5,813 bases of DNA. Source: Pelosinus fermentans. GTDB lineage: Bacteria; Bacillota; Negativicutes; DSM-13327. The notes below the pieces were generated by a model. The model had not been told where the DNA came from, made no database searches, and saw nothing but the letters and a program-made list of their open reading frames with translations. The stretch lies in NCBI GenBank assembly GCA_002434245.1, contig DJJR01000077.1, forward strand, positions 114,010 through 119,822, in the 5' to 3' direction. Position 1 is the first letter of the stretch, and each line of letters opens with the position of its first letter. This document shows positions 1 through 5,813 of the stretch, piece by piece. A program made the position numbers and the translations under genes.

Positions 1-18
1 TTGCAGGAGTTTATTATT

Positions 19-2616
19 TTAAAGACTTACAGCATCTACTGCCGGGGTTAAGAGAATTGTGCCGTCTTGCGCTTTTAGTTTCACGGTACCGCCTTCCATG
101 ATTTCACCACGGACTATTTTTTTGCTTAACTCTGTTTCGATAGACCTGCTAATCTGGCGGCGCAGTGGTCGAGCACCAAATGCAGAATCATACCCTTTCT
201 TGGATAGTAGTGTTAAAACCGCCTCATCCCAAACCAAGGTAATATTCATCTGCTTTTGCAAACGTTTATTCAAGTTTTCCAATAGGATTCCGGCAATTTT
301 ACTAACTTGCTGCTCTGTCAGGGCATTAAAGACAATAATATCGTCAATGCGATTCAAGAATTCAGGTCTGAAATGAGACTTGAGCATGCTAAGAACTTTT
401 TCTTTAGCCCTCTCGAACTCATTTTGTAAAATTTCAGCCGATCCTAAGTTGGAGGTCATTATAACCACTGTATTTTTAAAATTTACGGTTCTGCCTTTTC
501 CATCTGTTAATCGTCCATCGTCTAATATCTGCAGCAGCACATTAAATACGTCACTATGAGCTTTTTCAATCTCATCCAGCAAAATTACGCTGTAAGGGCG
601 ACGGCGTACCGCTTCTGTTAATTGTCCTCCTTCATCATGACCAACATAACCTGGAGGAGCACCAATTAGGCGAGCGACGGTATGCTTCTCCATATATTCA
701 CTCATGTCTACACGAATCATGCTGCGCTCATCATCAAATAATACTTCTGCCAGGGTTTTTGCCAATTCCGTTTTACCGACCCCTGTTGGACCGAGGAAGA
801 TGAAAGAGCCAATTGGACGATTCGGATCTTTCACTCCTGCCCGCGCTCTAATTATGGCTTCGCTGACAGCCTGCACAGCATCTTCCTGACCTACGACTCT
901 CGTATGCAAAATACTTTCTAAATTCGCCAGTTTTTCTCGTTCTCCCGCTAACATGCGACTAACCGGAATACCTGTCCAGCGGCTGACAATCTTAGCGATA
1001 TCATCTTCACCGACTTCTTCTTTTAACAGAACTTTGTCATTATGTTTTTTATTTAGTAATTCATCTTCATTCTTTAACCGTGCTTCCAGCTCTGGCAGCT
1101 TACCATATTTGAGCTCTGCCAAGTGAGTAAGGTCATACGCTCTTTCCGCAGTCTCCATCTCGGCTTTGACAGCTTCAATTTCCTTTTTCAAACCACGCAG
1201 GCGCAGTATCGCTTCCTTTTCTCCCTGCCATTGGACTTTCAACACATCTGCTTCTTGACGCAGATTTTTTAGTTCTTCTTGAATCGTATTCAATTTCTCC
1301 AAGGAGGAAGCATCACTCTCTTTTTTAAGAGCCTGTTCTTCAATTTCAAGCTGCATCACCCGGCGCAAAATCTCATCCAGTTCACTGGGCATCGAATCAA
1401 TTTCTGTACGTAATTTCGCACCAGCCTCATCAACCAAATCAATCGCTTTATCAGGCAAGAAGCGATCAGAGATATACCGATCTGACAGTACAGCTGCCGA
1501 CACGAGAGCACTATCCTTGATTCGAACGCCATGATGAATTTCATAACGCTCCTTTAAGCCTCTTAATATGGAAATCGTATCCTCTACTGTAGGCTGGTCC
1601 ACAAGAACCGGTTGGAAACGACGCTCCAAAGCAGCATCTTTTTCAATATGTTTACGGTATTCATTCAAAGTGGTAGCACCAATACAACGAAGTTCCCCTC
1701 GTGCAAGCATGGGTTTTAAAATATTGCCGGCATCCATAGCTCCTTCCGCCGCACCAGCTCCCACTACTGTATGAAGTTCATCAATAAACAAGAGAATTTT
1801 TCCCTCTGATTTAACAATTTCATTTAAAACATTTTTCAGACGTTCCTCAAACTCACCCCGATATTTGGCACCAGCTACTAAAGAACTAAGATCCAGGGAA
1901 TACAAGCTTTTATTCTTCAACGTTTCCGGTACATCCCCAGCTACAATGCGCCGAGCCAGCCCTTCTACAATCGCTGTCTTTCCAACCCCGGGTTCACCAA
2001 TCAGCACAGGATTATTCTTGGTACGGCGAGATAGTATTTCTATTGCTCTGCGAATTTCTTCATCCCGGCCAATAACAGGATCTAATTTCCCCTGTTTAGC
2101 CATTTCGGTCAAATCCCGCCCATATTTTGATAATGCCTGGTAGCCTTCTTCAGGATTGTCGCTGGTAATCCGCTGCCCTTGACGATATTCCTTTACAATT
2201 TGCTGGATACGGCTGCGATGCAGGCCAAATTCCCTGCAGACTTCCACCACATCATTATCACCATCTTCTACAACAGCGAGTAATAAATGTTCTGTACTGA
2301 TAAATTGATCTTTCATACCGGATGCAATTTTTTCCGCTAAACCCAGCACCCGAATCATTGCCGTATTCATGCGCAGACTGCCCTCTTGACCGCGAACGGA
2401 AGGCTGATTCGTGATTAATTTCTCTACCCTGGTCTTTAAGAGTTTAACATCAATTTGTGATTGAGCCAAGATTTGCCCAATCATGCCATCTTCTTCTTTG
2501 ACTAGTGCTAATAATAAATGCCTGGTACTTACTTCTTGCTGGTAATGCAGCGCAGTTAACTGCTGCGCTTCCGAAAGGGCAGCCAATGCCTTTTGCGTGT
2601 ATTGTTCTTGATTCAT
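19..2616 (-). CDS. clpB: ATP-dependent disaggregase ClpB (Hsp100)
   Basis: Class I AAA+ chaperone of 865 residues, complete and close to the family's usual length (about 860). ClpB forms a cytosolic hexamer that threads aggregated proteins through its pore in cooperation with DnaK/DnaJ/GrpE. Visible in order: a Clp N-terminal double repeat (about 1-145); AAA-1 with Walker A GEPGVGKT (207-214), pore loop KYRGEFE (251-257, Tyr252), Walker B ending FIDE (277-280) and the arginine-finger motif ERRF (331-334); a charged heptad-rich coiled-coil middle domain (about 405-525), which separates ClpB from ClpA and ClpE; AAA-2 with Walker A GPTGVGKT (609-616), pore loop PPGYVG (654-659, Tyr657), Walker B ILLDE (678-682), sensor 1 TSN (721-723) and sensor 2 GARPLRR (814-820). 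No ClpP-docking IGF/IGL-type loop is seen in AAA-2, as expected for a non-proteolytic ClpB. The ATG start is fixed by an ideal Shine-Dalgarno 8 bases upstream. It is the second gene after the J-protein and probably cotranscribed with it. All catalytic residues are intact. Confidence 0.98.
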   Translation of the reverse strand: MNQEQYTQKALAALSEAQQLTALHYQQEVSTRHLLLALVKEEDGMIGQILAQSQIDVKLLKTRVEKLITNQPSVRGQEGSLRMNTAMIRVLGLAEKIASGMKDQFISTEHLLLAVVEDGDNDVVEVCREFGLHRSRIQQIVKEYRQGQRITSDNPEEGYQALSKYGRDLTEMAKQGKLDPVIGRDEEIRRAIEILSRRTKNNPVLIGEPGVGKTAIVEGLARRIVAGDVPETLKNKSLYSLDLSSLVAGAKYRGEFEERLKNVLNEIVKSEGKILLFIDELHTVVGAGAAEGAMDAGNILKPMLARGELRCIGATTLNEYRKHIEKDAALERRFQPVLVDQPTVEDTISILRGLKERYEIHHGVRIKDSALVSAAVLSDRYISDRFLPDKAIDLVDEAGAKLRTEIDSMPSELDEILRRVMQLEIEEQALKKESDASSLEKLNTIQEELKNLRQEADVLKVQWQGEKEAILRLRGLKKEIEAVKAEMETAERAYDLTHLAELKYGKLPELEARLKNEDELLNKKHNDKVLLKEEVGEDDIAKIVSRWTGIPVSRMLAGEREKLANLESILHTRVVGQEDAVQAVSEAIIRARAGVKDPNRPIGSFIFLGPTGVGKTELAKTLAEVLFDDERSMIRVDMSEYMEKHTVARLIGAPPGYVGHDEGGQLTEAVRRRPYSVILLDEIEKAHSDVFNVLLQILDDGRLTDGKGRTVNFKNTVVIMTSNLGSAEILQNEFERAKEKVLSMLKSHFRPEFLNRIDDIIVFNALTEQQVSKIAGILLENLNKRLQKQMNITLVWDEAVLTLLSKKGYDSAFGARPLRRQISRSIETELSKKIVRGEIMEGGTVKLKAQDGTILLTPAVDAVSL

Positions 2617-2623
2617 ACTATTT

Positions 2624-2630
2624 ACCTCCT
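2624..2630 (-). promoter_or_regulatory. Ribosome binding site of clpB
   Basis: On the minus strand AGGAGGT lies 7-8 bases before the clpB ATG. It is a near-perfect anti-Shine-Dalgarno match and decides the start codon. The 40-bp gap to the J-protein gene contains no hairpin or T-run, so read-through from the upstream gene is expected. Confidence 0.9.
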
Positions 2631-2656
2631 CTATATAACGAGCATAACAACCTTAA

Positions 2657-3658
2657 TCATATTTCTTTGTGCCGCAGGGCGAAAATCTGTTTATAAAACT
2701 CCAATTCTTCCTTCCTTTGATTTCGCGGAATATCAATCTGAATTTTTATATACAAATCCCCTAACGTCGCATTCTTCTTAAATCCTCTATCTTTTAAACG
2801 AAGTTTCTGACCAGAATGAGTTCCTGGCTGAATCTTCACTTCAACTATCCCTGATGGAGTATGCACAGAAACCAGATCTCCTAAAACAGCTTGTTCCGGA
2901 TAAATCGTCAAATCACCCTCTAAGTCGATCTGGTTGACAACACGCCAATTGGAGTGAGGCTTCATCTCTGCATGAAGATACAAATCACCATTTGCACCAT
3001 TATTAGAACCTTTGCCCCCCATTCCTTTTAGACGAAGCACAGTGCCAGGATAAGACTTGCCAGGAATTTTGACCTTTAGCTTTTTGGGTTCTTCTATGAC
3101 TCCTGCCCCTTTACAGGCAGCGCATACGCCTCTGCTGGTAAAACGCTGTCCTTCACAGGCAGCACAAATGACTGGTACATGAATTTGAATTTCTTTTTCT
3201 GCTCCCGTCATCAGTTCTTCCACTGTCAGGCTGATGGTCGCTTCCACATCGTCCCCTTCGTATCTAGGCTGCCTTGCCTGATAACTTCTCCCAAAACCAT
3301 CTGGCTGCCTAGAAAACTCCTGCCCAAAAATGGAGGAGAAAAAATCACTGAAACCAAAGCCATCCATTCCATCCATATGATACGTCTGATACCCTGAAGC
3401 ATTGGGCGGCGGCTGAAAGTCTTGACCCATCTGCCAGTTTTCTCCTAATGTATCATACTTTTCCCGCTTAGAAGCATCCCCTAATACTTCATATGCCTCA
3501 TTGATTTGTTTAAACTTTTCTTCTGCCTCTTTCTTTTCCTTCCCTTTTTGCACATCAGGATGATATTGCCTGGCTAGTTTACGATATGCCGTTTTTATTT
3601 CTTTATCAGTGGCGGTTTTTGGCACACCTAAAACTTCATAATAGTCAATAAATTTCAT
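2657..3658 (-). CDS. J-domain co-chaperone with reduced (single-site) zinc finger, DnaJ/CbpA-like
   Basis: Hsp40 protein of 333 residues, upstream of clpB. The J-domain spans about 4-70 with the DnaK-stimulating HPD at 33-35. A Gly/Phe-rich linker follows (about 71-125, with [12 protein letters not shown]). The DnaJ C-terminal domains run from about 135 to 312, with a typical GDLY at 224-227 and again at 300-303. Inserted in the first C-terminal domain are only two zinc motifs, CAACEG (Cys165, Cys168) and CAACKGAG (Cys179, Cys182). Canonical DnaJ (about 375 residues) has four and CbpA has none. The flanks (VPVI before, then [12 protein letters not shown] after) match those around DnaJ motifs 1 and 4, so the middle pair appears deleted. 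Start choice: an in-frame GTG at 3667 would add three residues (M-R-G), but that GTG lies inside the Shine-Dalgarno AGGTGA, which is correctly spaced for the ATG at 3658, and [12 protein letters not shown] is the usual family N-terminus. It probably recruits DnaK to ClpB substrates (inference). I give no gene symbol because it is neither a standard dnaJ nor a zinc-free cbpA. Confidence 0.93.
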   Translation of the reverse strand: MKFIDYYEVLGVPKTATDKEIKTAYRKLARQYHPDVQKGKEKKEAEEKFKQINEAYEVLGDASKREKYDTLGENWQMGQDFQPPPNASGYQTYHMDGMDGFGFSDFFSSIFGQEFSRQPDGFGRSYQARQPRYEGDDVEATISLTVEELMTGAEKEIQIHVPVICAACEGQRFTSRGVCAACKGAGVIEEPKKLKVKIPGKSYPGTVLRLKGMGGKGSNNGANGDLYLHAEMKPHSNWRVVNQIDLEGDLTIYPEQAVLGDLVSVHTPSGIVEVKIQPGTHSGQKLRLKDRGFKKNATLGDLYIKIQIDIPRNQRKEELEFYKQIFALRHKEI

Positions 3659-3663
3659 ACCTC

Positions 3664-3669
3664 TCACCT
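3664..3669 (-). promoter_or_regulatory. Ribosome binding site of the J-protein gene
   Basis: The minus strand reads AGGTGA followed by GAGGT and then ATG, a good partial match to AGGAGGTGA at 5-base spacing. An upstream in-frame GTG is embedded in this element, which argues that the ATG and not the GTG is used. Confidence 0.75.
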
Positions 3670-3831
3670 ACTTTCTTGAATAACTGCAGATTTATTTCTT
3701 ACAGCTGTTTTATCAAATTTTGCATCAATACTGTGATTTTTATACTTCCTTGTGTTTTGGGGTGATAGAATTTGATCTTAATCCAAAAATCCTGTGTATT
3801 TAACATAATATTAACCATTTTCCTTGCTAAT

Positions 3832-3861
3832 ATTTTACCAATCTTTCGTATTAAAAGTCAA
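3832..3861 (-). promoter_or_regulatory. Candidate sigma-A promoter for the J-protein/clpB operon
   Basis: On the minus strand, -35 TTGACT (3856-3861) is followed by an 18-base spacer and -10 TAAAAT (3832-3837), preceded by TGG, which gives an extended -10. Each hexamer matches consensus at 5 of 6 positions. Transcription would begin near 3825 and leave a leader of about 165 nt before the J-protein ATG. Nothing nearer the gene looks as good: TTGATA and TATAAA-like strings at 3700-3750 lack a properly spaced partner. Assignment is by consensus only, in AT-rich DNA where chance matches are common. Confidence 0.5.
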
Positions 3862-3888
3862 TGTTTTTATTTGACTATTTGACTTTTA
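3852..3888. repeat. 10-bp perfect inverted repeat around facing -35 boxes
   Basis: TAAAAGTCAA (3852-3861) and its exact reverse complement TTGACTTTTA (3879-3888) are separated by 17 bases. The left arm contains the -35 of the minus-strand promoter. A further TTGACT copy (3871-3876) within the spacer provides the -35 of a plus-strand promoter. The arrangement suits an operator that could affect both directions. It could also simply reflect clustered -35-like sequences. Confidence 0.5.
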
Positions 3889-3899
3889 TTTTTTATAAA
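3871..3899 (+). promoter_or_regulatory. Candidate distal sigma-A promoter for the chemoreceptor gene
   Basis: -35 TTGACT (3871-3876), 17-base spacer, -10 TATAAA (3894-3899): 5 of 6 matches in each box at the optimal spacing. The predicted start near 3906 gives a leader of about 190 nt. Its -35 lies 9 bp from the oppositely facing -35 of the J-protein/clpB promoter, so simultaneous occupancy by two RNA polymerases would be sterically difficult. Confidence 0.45.
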
Positions 3900-3935
3900 T
3901 TAGTCTTACATTTTTTTATAAGTTTACATTTTATA

Positions 3936-3964
3936 TTGACAGAAAAAGATTTTATTGGTTAAAT
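3936..3964 (+). promoter_or_regulatory. Candidate proximal sigma-A promoter for the chemoreceptor gene
   Basis: A perfect -35 TTGACA (3936-3941), 17-base spacer, and a weaker -10 TTAAAT (3959-3964, 4 of 6). The start would fall near 3971, leaving a leader of about 120 nt that contains the 20-bp hairpin at 4009-4053. A short inverted repeat TTGGTT/AACCAA (3955-3960, 3973-3978) straddles the -10 and the predicted start and could be an operator. Which of the two plus-strand promoters is used cannot be told from sequence. Confidence 0.45.
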
Positions 3965-4008
3965 TAACTATAAACCAACGGACTTAATCAGCAAAAATGG
4001 TTATTTTT

Positions 4009-4053
4009 TTTCAACCAGTTAAATGAGAATTTATCTCATTTAACTGGTTGAAA
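4009..4053 (+). repeat. Perfect 20-bp inverted repeat (hairpin) upstream of the chemoreceptor gene
   Basis: The left arm 4009-4028 and right arm 4034-4053 are exact reverse complements around the 5-base loop ATTTA. The core is CAACCAGTTAAATGAGA and its complement. The repeat lies between the predicted transcription start and the ribosome binding site, 28 bases before AGGAG. A run of eight T precedes it (4004-4011, overlapping the left arm), but no T-run follows it on the plus strand, and on the minus strand it is followed by A residues. It therefore does not fit a Rho-independent terminator in either direction. It may be a leader RNA structure or a palindromic protein-binding site. Confidence 0.85.
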
Positions 4054-4081
4054 GACGATTCTGCAAGAAAATAATTTTGTT

Positions 4082-4086
4082 AGGAG
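4082..4086 (+). promoter_or_regulatory. Ribosome binding site of the chemoreceptor gene
   Basis: AGGAG lies 7 bases before the ATG at 4094, a strong and well-spaced Shine-Dalgarno that fixes the start. It sits outside the upstream hairpin, so that hairpin does not by itself sequester it. Confidence 0.85.
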
Positions 4087-4093
4087 TCAGTAT

Positions 4094-5791
4094 ATGGAAA
4101 AGAGAAGATGGTCAATTAAGTTTCAACTATTAGGTATTTTTCTAATTTCGGTTGTTTTGTTAATCGCGTTGTCTCTATTTTCTTCTTACAAATTCAGTGA
4201 TATGGGAAATAGGGTAGAAAAGGTTCAATCCTACAGTATTCCGGAAGCTTTTCAAATTCGAGAAGCCTTTGCCCAGCTGCAGCGGGCTCGCATTGATCGC
4301 TTAAAGTATACGCAATACAATGATTCACAGTATGAAAATGCGTATCGCACTGAAATTGCTGAAGTAATTAAATTATTGACAGCCTATCGTAAGGCAGCTG
4401 CCAATGATGCCGCCCAAACGGCTGCAGACCAAACTCTTACTAATGTGATCCATTTTCGCGATTACAGCGATAAAATCATTCTTGCACAAAAGGCTGGAGA
4501 TAGGCCTGAAATGGCAAAACAAATCAAGTTCATGGTAAAGACCTCGGAAGATCTTGATAAAGACTTTGACAATTTATTTGTAGTTCAAGATGGTATTATT
4601 AAAGAACAAACAACGTATATTGATGCAAGTGTCAAATTCCAAAATTCCTTTGCAATTATAGCCAATATAGGAGTTTTACTTCTCGTAATCGGATTAATCT
4701 ATTGGTATAGCAATCATATGAGCCGTCGATTCAATCATTTAAAAGAAGCATTAAGTCATATTGCCCATTTTGATTTAAGTACTGCTGATATTACTTCAAC
4801 TCTTAATGATGAAATCGGCGACATGAACCAAGAAATTATTCTCATGAAAAACAACCTAAAAAAAATGGTCACTACCCTTCAGTTGAGTACAGATACATTG
4901 TCCTCTTCCAGTCAAGAGTTAAACGCGACTGTCGAAGAGTATACCGCTTCTGTCTCTATTGTTGCCTCCACTGTGGATGAGATTGCAGCAGGTGCAAATG
5001 AAAATTCTCATAGCATTGATGATATCTCTGGCACCCTTGCACAAATTAATGCCGGGAGTGAAGAGATGAACACGCAAGCTTTGGAAGTAAGCACCAATAC
5101 AAACAACGCTGTAAATGAAGCCCAAAAAGGAATGGAGTTACTGGGTAACGTGGTCAGCCAGAATAAAAATGTAAGCACTGCTATGGTAGAAATCACTACA
5201 ACAACAGATAAAATTTCTGATTCATCTGACAAGATCAAAGGTATCGTAGAAGTCATTAGCGGAATTGCTGCACAAACAAATCTTCTTGCCCTTAATGCAG
5301 CCATTGAAGCGGCGCGGGCTGGTGAATCAGGCAGAGGATTTGCAGTCGTAGCGGATGAGGTTCGAAAGCTCGCTGAGCAGTCAGCTAGAGCCACTACCGA
5401 TATTGCAATCATCATAAATTCCATGAGCCAAGAGATTGCAACTGCAGTAAGAGTGGTAGAAAAAGCAAATCAGGAAGTAGCCAAAGGGAAAGAATCTGTT
5501 GATCAGACGCAAAAAGAATTTGATTTAATTCATGAGAAACTATCAGTTGTGAAATCAGGTATTGAACAGATCACGCAAGTCATTGCTGAAACAGCCTCAG
5601 GAACCCAGAATGTAGCATCTCATATTCAGCGAATCAGCTCGATTGCTCACCAGACCTCTACAGATACCAACGTTGTAGCACAAACCATCAACCAACAGGA
5701 AAATAACATAAATGAAATTCGCACAAACGCTGAATCATTAGCCTCCCTTGCTACAGAACTAAACGAAGTAGCTTCTACCTTTAAACTCTAG
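4094..5791 (+). CDS. Methyl-accepting chemotaxis protein (4-helix-bundle sensor, HAMP, signalling domain)
   Basis: Complete 565-residue transmembrane chemoreceptor. It should sense an extracytoplasmic ligand and control CheA through CheW in polar receptor arrays. Order: short basic N-terminus (MEKRR); transmembrane helix 1 (about 11-31); an extracytoplasmic all-helical region of about 150 residues (about 32-185) resembling 4HB_MCP sensor domains; transmembrane helix 2 (about 186-205); HAMP (about 206-258, with DEIGDM at 239-244 and no obvious conserved proline in its first helix); then a long coiled-coil signalling domain. The hairpin tip is unmistakable at about 387-430 ([19 protein letters not shown] at 392-410, then [18 protein letters not shown] at 413-430). 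Candidate methylation pairs are Glu281-Glu282 in ATVEEYTAS and Glu323-Glu324. The C-terminus ends ASTFKL with no NWETF-type CheR tether. The ligand cannot be predicted. No other chemotaxis gene is in the window, so it is probably an orphan receptor gene. It is transcribed divergently from the chaperone operon. Confidence 0.96.
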   Translation: MEKRRWSIKFQLLGIFLISVVLLIALSLFSSYKFSDMGNRVEKVQSYSIPEAFQIREAFAQLQRARIDRLKYTQYNDSQYENAYRTEIAEVIKLLTAYRKAAANDAAQTAADQTLTNVIHFRDYSDKIILAQKAGDRPEMAKQIKFMVKTSEDLDKDFDNLFVVQDGIIKEQTTYIDASVKFQNSFAIIANIGVLLLVIGLIYWYSNHMSRRFNHLKEALSHIAHFDLSTADITSTLNDEIGDMNQEIILMKNNLKKMVTTLQLSTDTLSSSSQELNATVEEYTASVSIVASTVDEIAAGANENSHSIDDISGTLAQINAGSEEMNTQALEVSTNTNNAVNEAQKGMELLGNVVSQNKNVSTAMVEITTTTDKISDSSDKIKGIVEVISGIAAQTNLLALNAAIEAARAGESGRGFAVVADEVRKLAEQSARATTDIAIIINSMSQEIATAVRVVEKANQEVAKGKESVDQTQKEFDLIHEKLSVVKSGIEQITQVIAETASGTQNVASHIQRISSIAHQTSTDTNVVAQTINQQENNINEIRTNAESLASLATELNEVASTFKL

Positions 5792-5813
5792 TAAAAATAA
5801 TGAAGACGTGCCG

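Larger units (their letters stand above)
3659..4093. other. Divergent intergenic region, AT-rich, 435 bp
   Basis: This non-coding stretch lies between the divergently transcribed J-protein/clpB operon and the chemoreceptor gene, and is visibly richer in A and T than either flank. It contains one minus-strand and two plus-strand sigma-A-like promoter candidates, a 10-bp inverted repeat around the two facing -35 boxes, repeated AGTCAA(A) elements, a 9-bp direct repeat TTACATTTT (3906-3914 and 3924-3932), a short inverted repeat TTGGTT/AACCAA (3955-3960 and 3973-3978), and a perfect 20-bp hairpin near the chemoreceptor start. I do not see a CIRCE element (TTAGCACTC-N9-GAGTGCTAA), a recognisable riboswitch, a tRNA, or a sigma-D/FliA type motility promoter. 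Confidence 0.8.

Noticed and set aside
1..18. Terminator or next gene beyond clpB
   Set aside because: Only 18 bases remain. There is no hairpin, and the GGAG at 6-9 on the plus strand cannot be tied to a start codon within the window.
59..376. Plus-strand open frame of 105 codons opposite clpB, and similar ones at 704-889, 1568-1774, 1865-2143 and 2505-2696
   Set aside because: All overlap intact, highly conserved ClpB coding sequence, or its start region, on the minus strand. The translations show no recognisable domain.
3658..3667. GTG at 3667 as start of the J-protein
   Set aside because: The GTG falls inside the AGGTGA ribosome binding site and has no separate Shine-Dalgarno, while the ATG at 3658 is well spaced and gives the typical [13 protein letters not shown]-terminus.
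3668..3840. CIRCE/HrcA operator in front of the J-protein gene
   Set aside because: No TTAGCACTC/GAGTGCTAA inverted repeat could be found. The string TTAGCA near 3825-3830 is isolated and has no partner arm.
3852..3893. Inverted repeat followed by a T-rich stretch, resembling a plus-strand Rho-independent terminator
   Set aside because: The stem has only two G/C pairs in ten and a 17-base loop, and no plus-strand gene upstream needs terminating. The promoter/operator reading fits better.
3901..4093. c-di-GMP or other riboswitch, or a sigma-D/FliA motility promoter, ahead of the chemoreceptor
   Set aside because: No conserved riboswitch core was recognised apart from the simple hairpin, and no TAAA-N15-GCCGATAT-like pair is present.
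5008..5424. 138-codon open frame on the minus strand opposite the chemoreceptor gene
   Set aside because: It lies wholly inside the conserved signalling domain of the receptor on the other strand and its translation resembles no family I recognise. It is a shadow of the repetitive coiled-coil coding sequence.

Overview
The window looks like chromosomal DNA of a low-GC, Firmicutes-type bacterium. The basis is strong AGGAGG-class ribosome binding sites, sigma-A-like promoter hexamers in a very AT-rich spacer, and a 4-helix-bundle chemoreceptor without a C-terminal CheR-tethering pentapeptide. Codon texture and protein style recall Negativicutes such as the Pelosinus/Sporomusa group. That is an impression from reading, not a search result.

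Layout: two genes on the minus strand form a heat-shock/disaggregase operon. Its first gene encodes a J-domain co-chaperone (2657-3658). After a 40-bp gap it is followed by clpB (19-2616), whose stop codon lies 18 bases from the window's left edge. A 435-bp AT-rich divergent intergenic region (3659-4093) separates the operon from a plus-strand gene for a membrane methyl-accepting chemotaxis protein (4094-5791), which ends 22 bases before the right edge.

How the genes work together: ClpB is the hexameric AAA+ disaggregase that extracts polypeptides from aggregates together with the DnaK system. A J-protein recruits and stimulates DnaK and delivers substrates, so cotranscription of the two makes functional sense. 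No dnaK or grpE is in the window. The J-protein is unusual in carrying only two CXXCXG motifs. By alignment to the DnaJ order these look like motifs 1 and 4, which would make a single zinc site. The chemoreceptor has no evident functional link to the chaperones and is probably just a divergent neighbour.

The intergenic region is the least ordinary part. It holds sigma-A-like promoters facing both ways with their -35 boxes only 9 bp apart, repeated AGTCAAA heptads resembling half-sites of the heat-shock repressor CtsR but at a non-standard spacing, a second plus-strand promoter, and a perfect 20-bp inverted repeat just upstream of the chemoreceptor ribosome binding site. That repeat is not a terminator in either direction. 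I found no mobile element, CRISPR array, tRNA or rRNA, and no clear evidence of a new multi-gene system.
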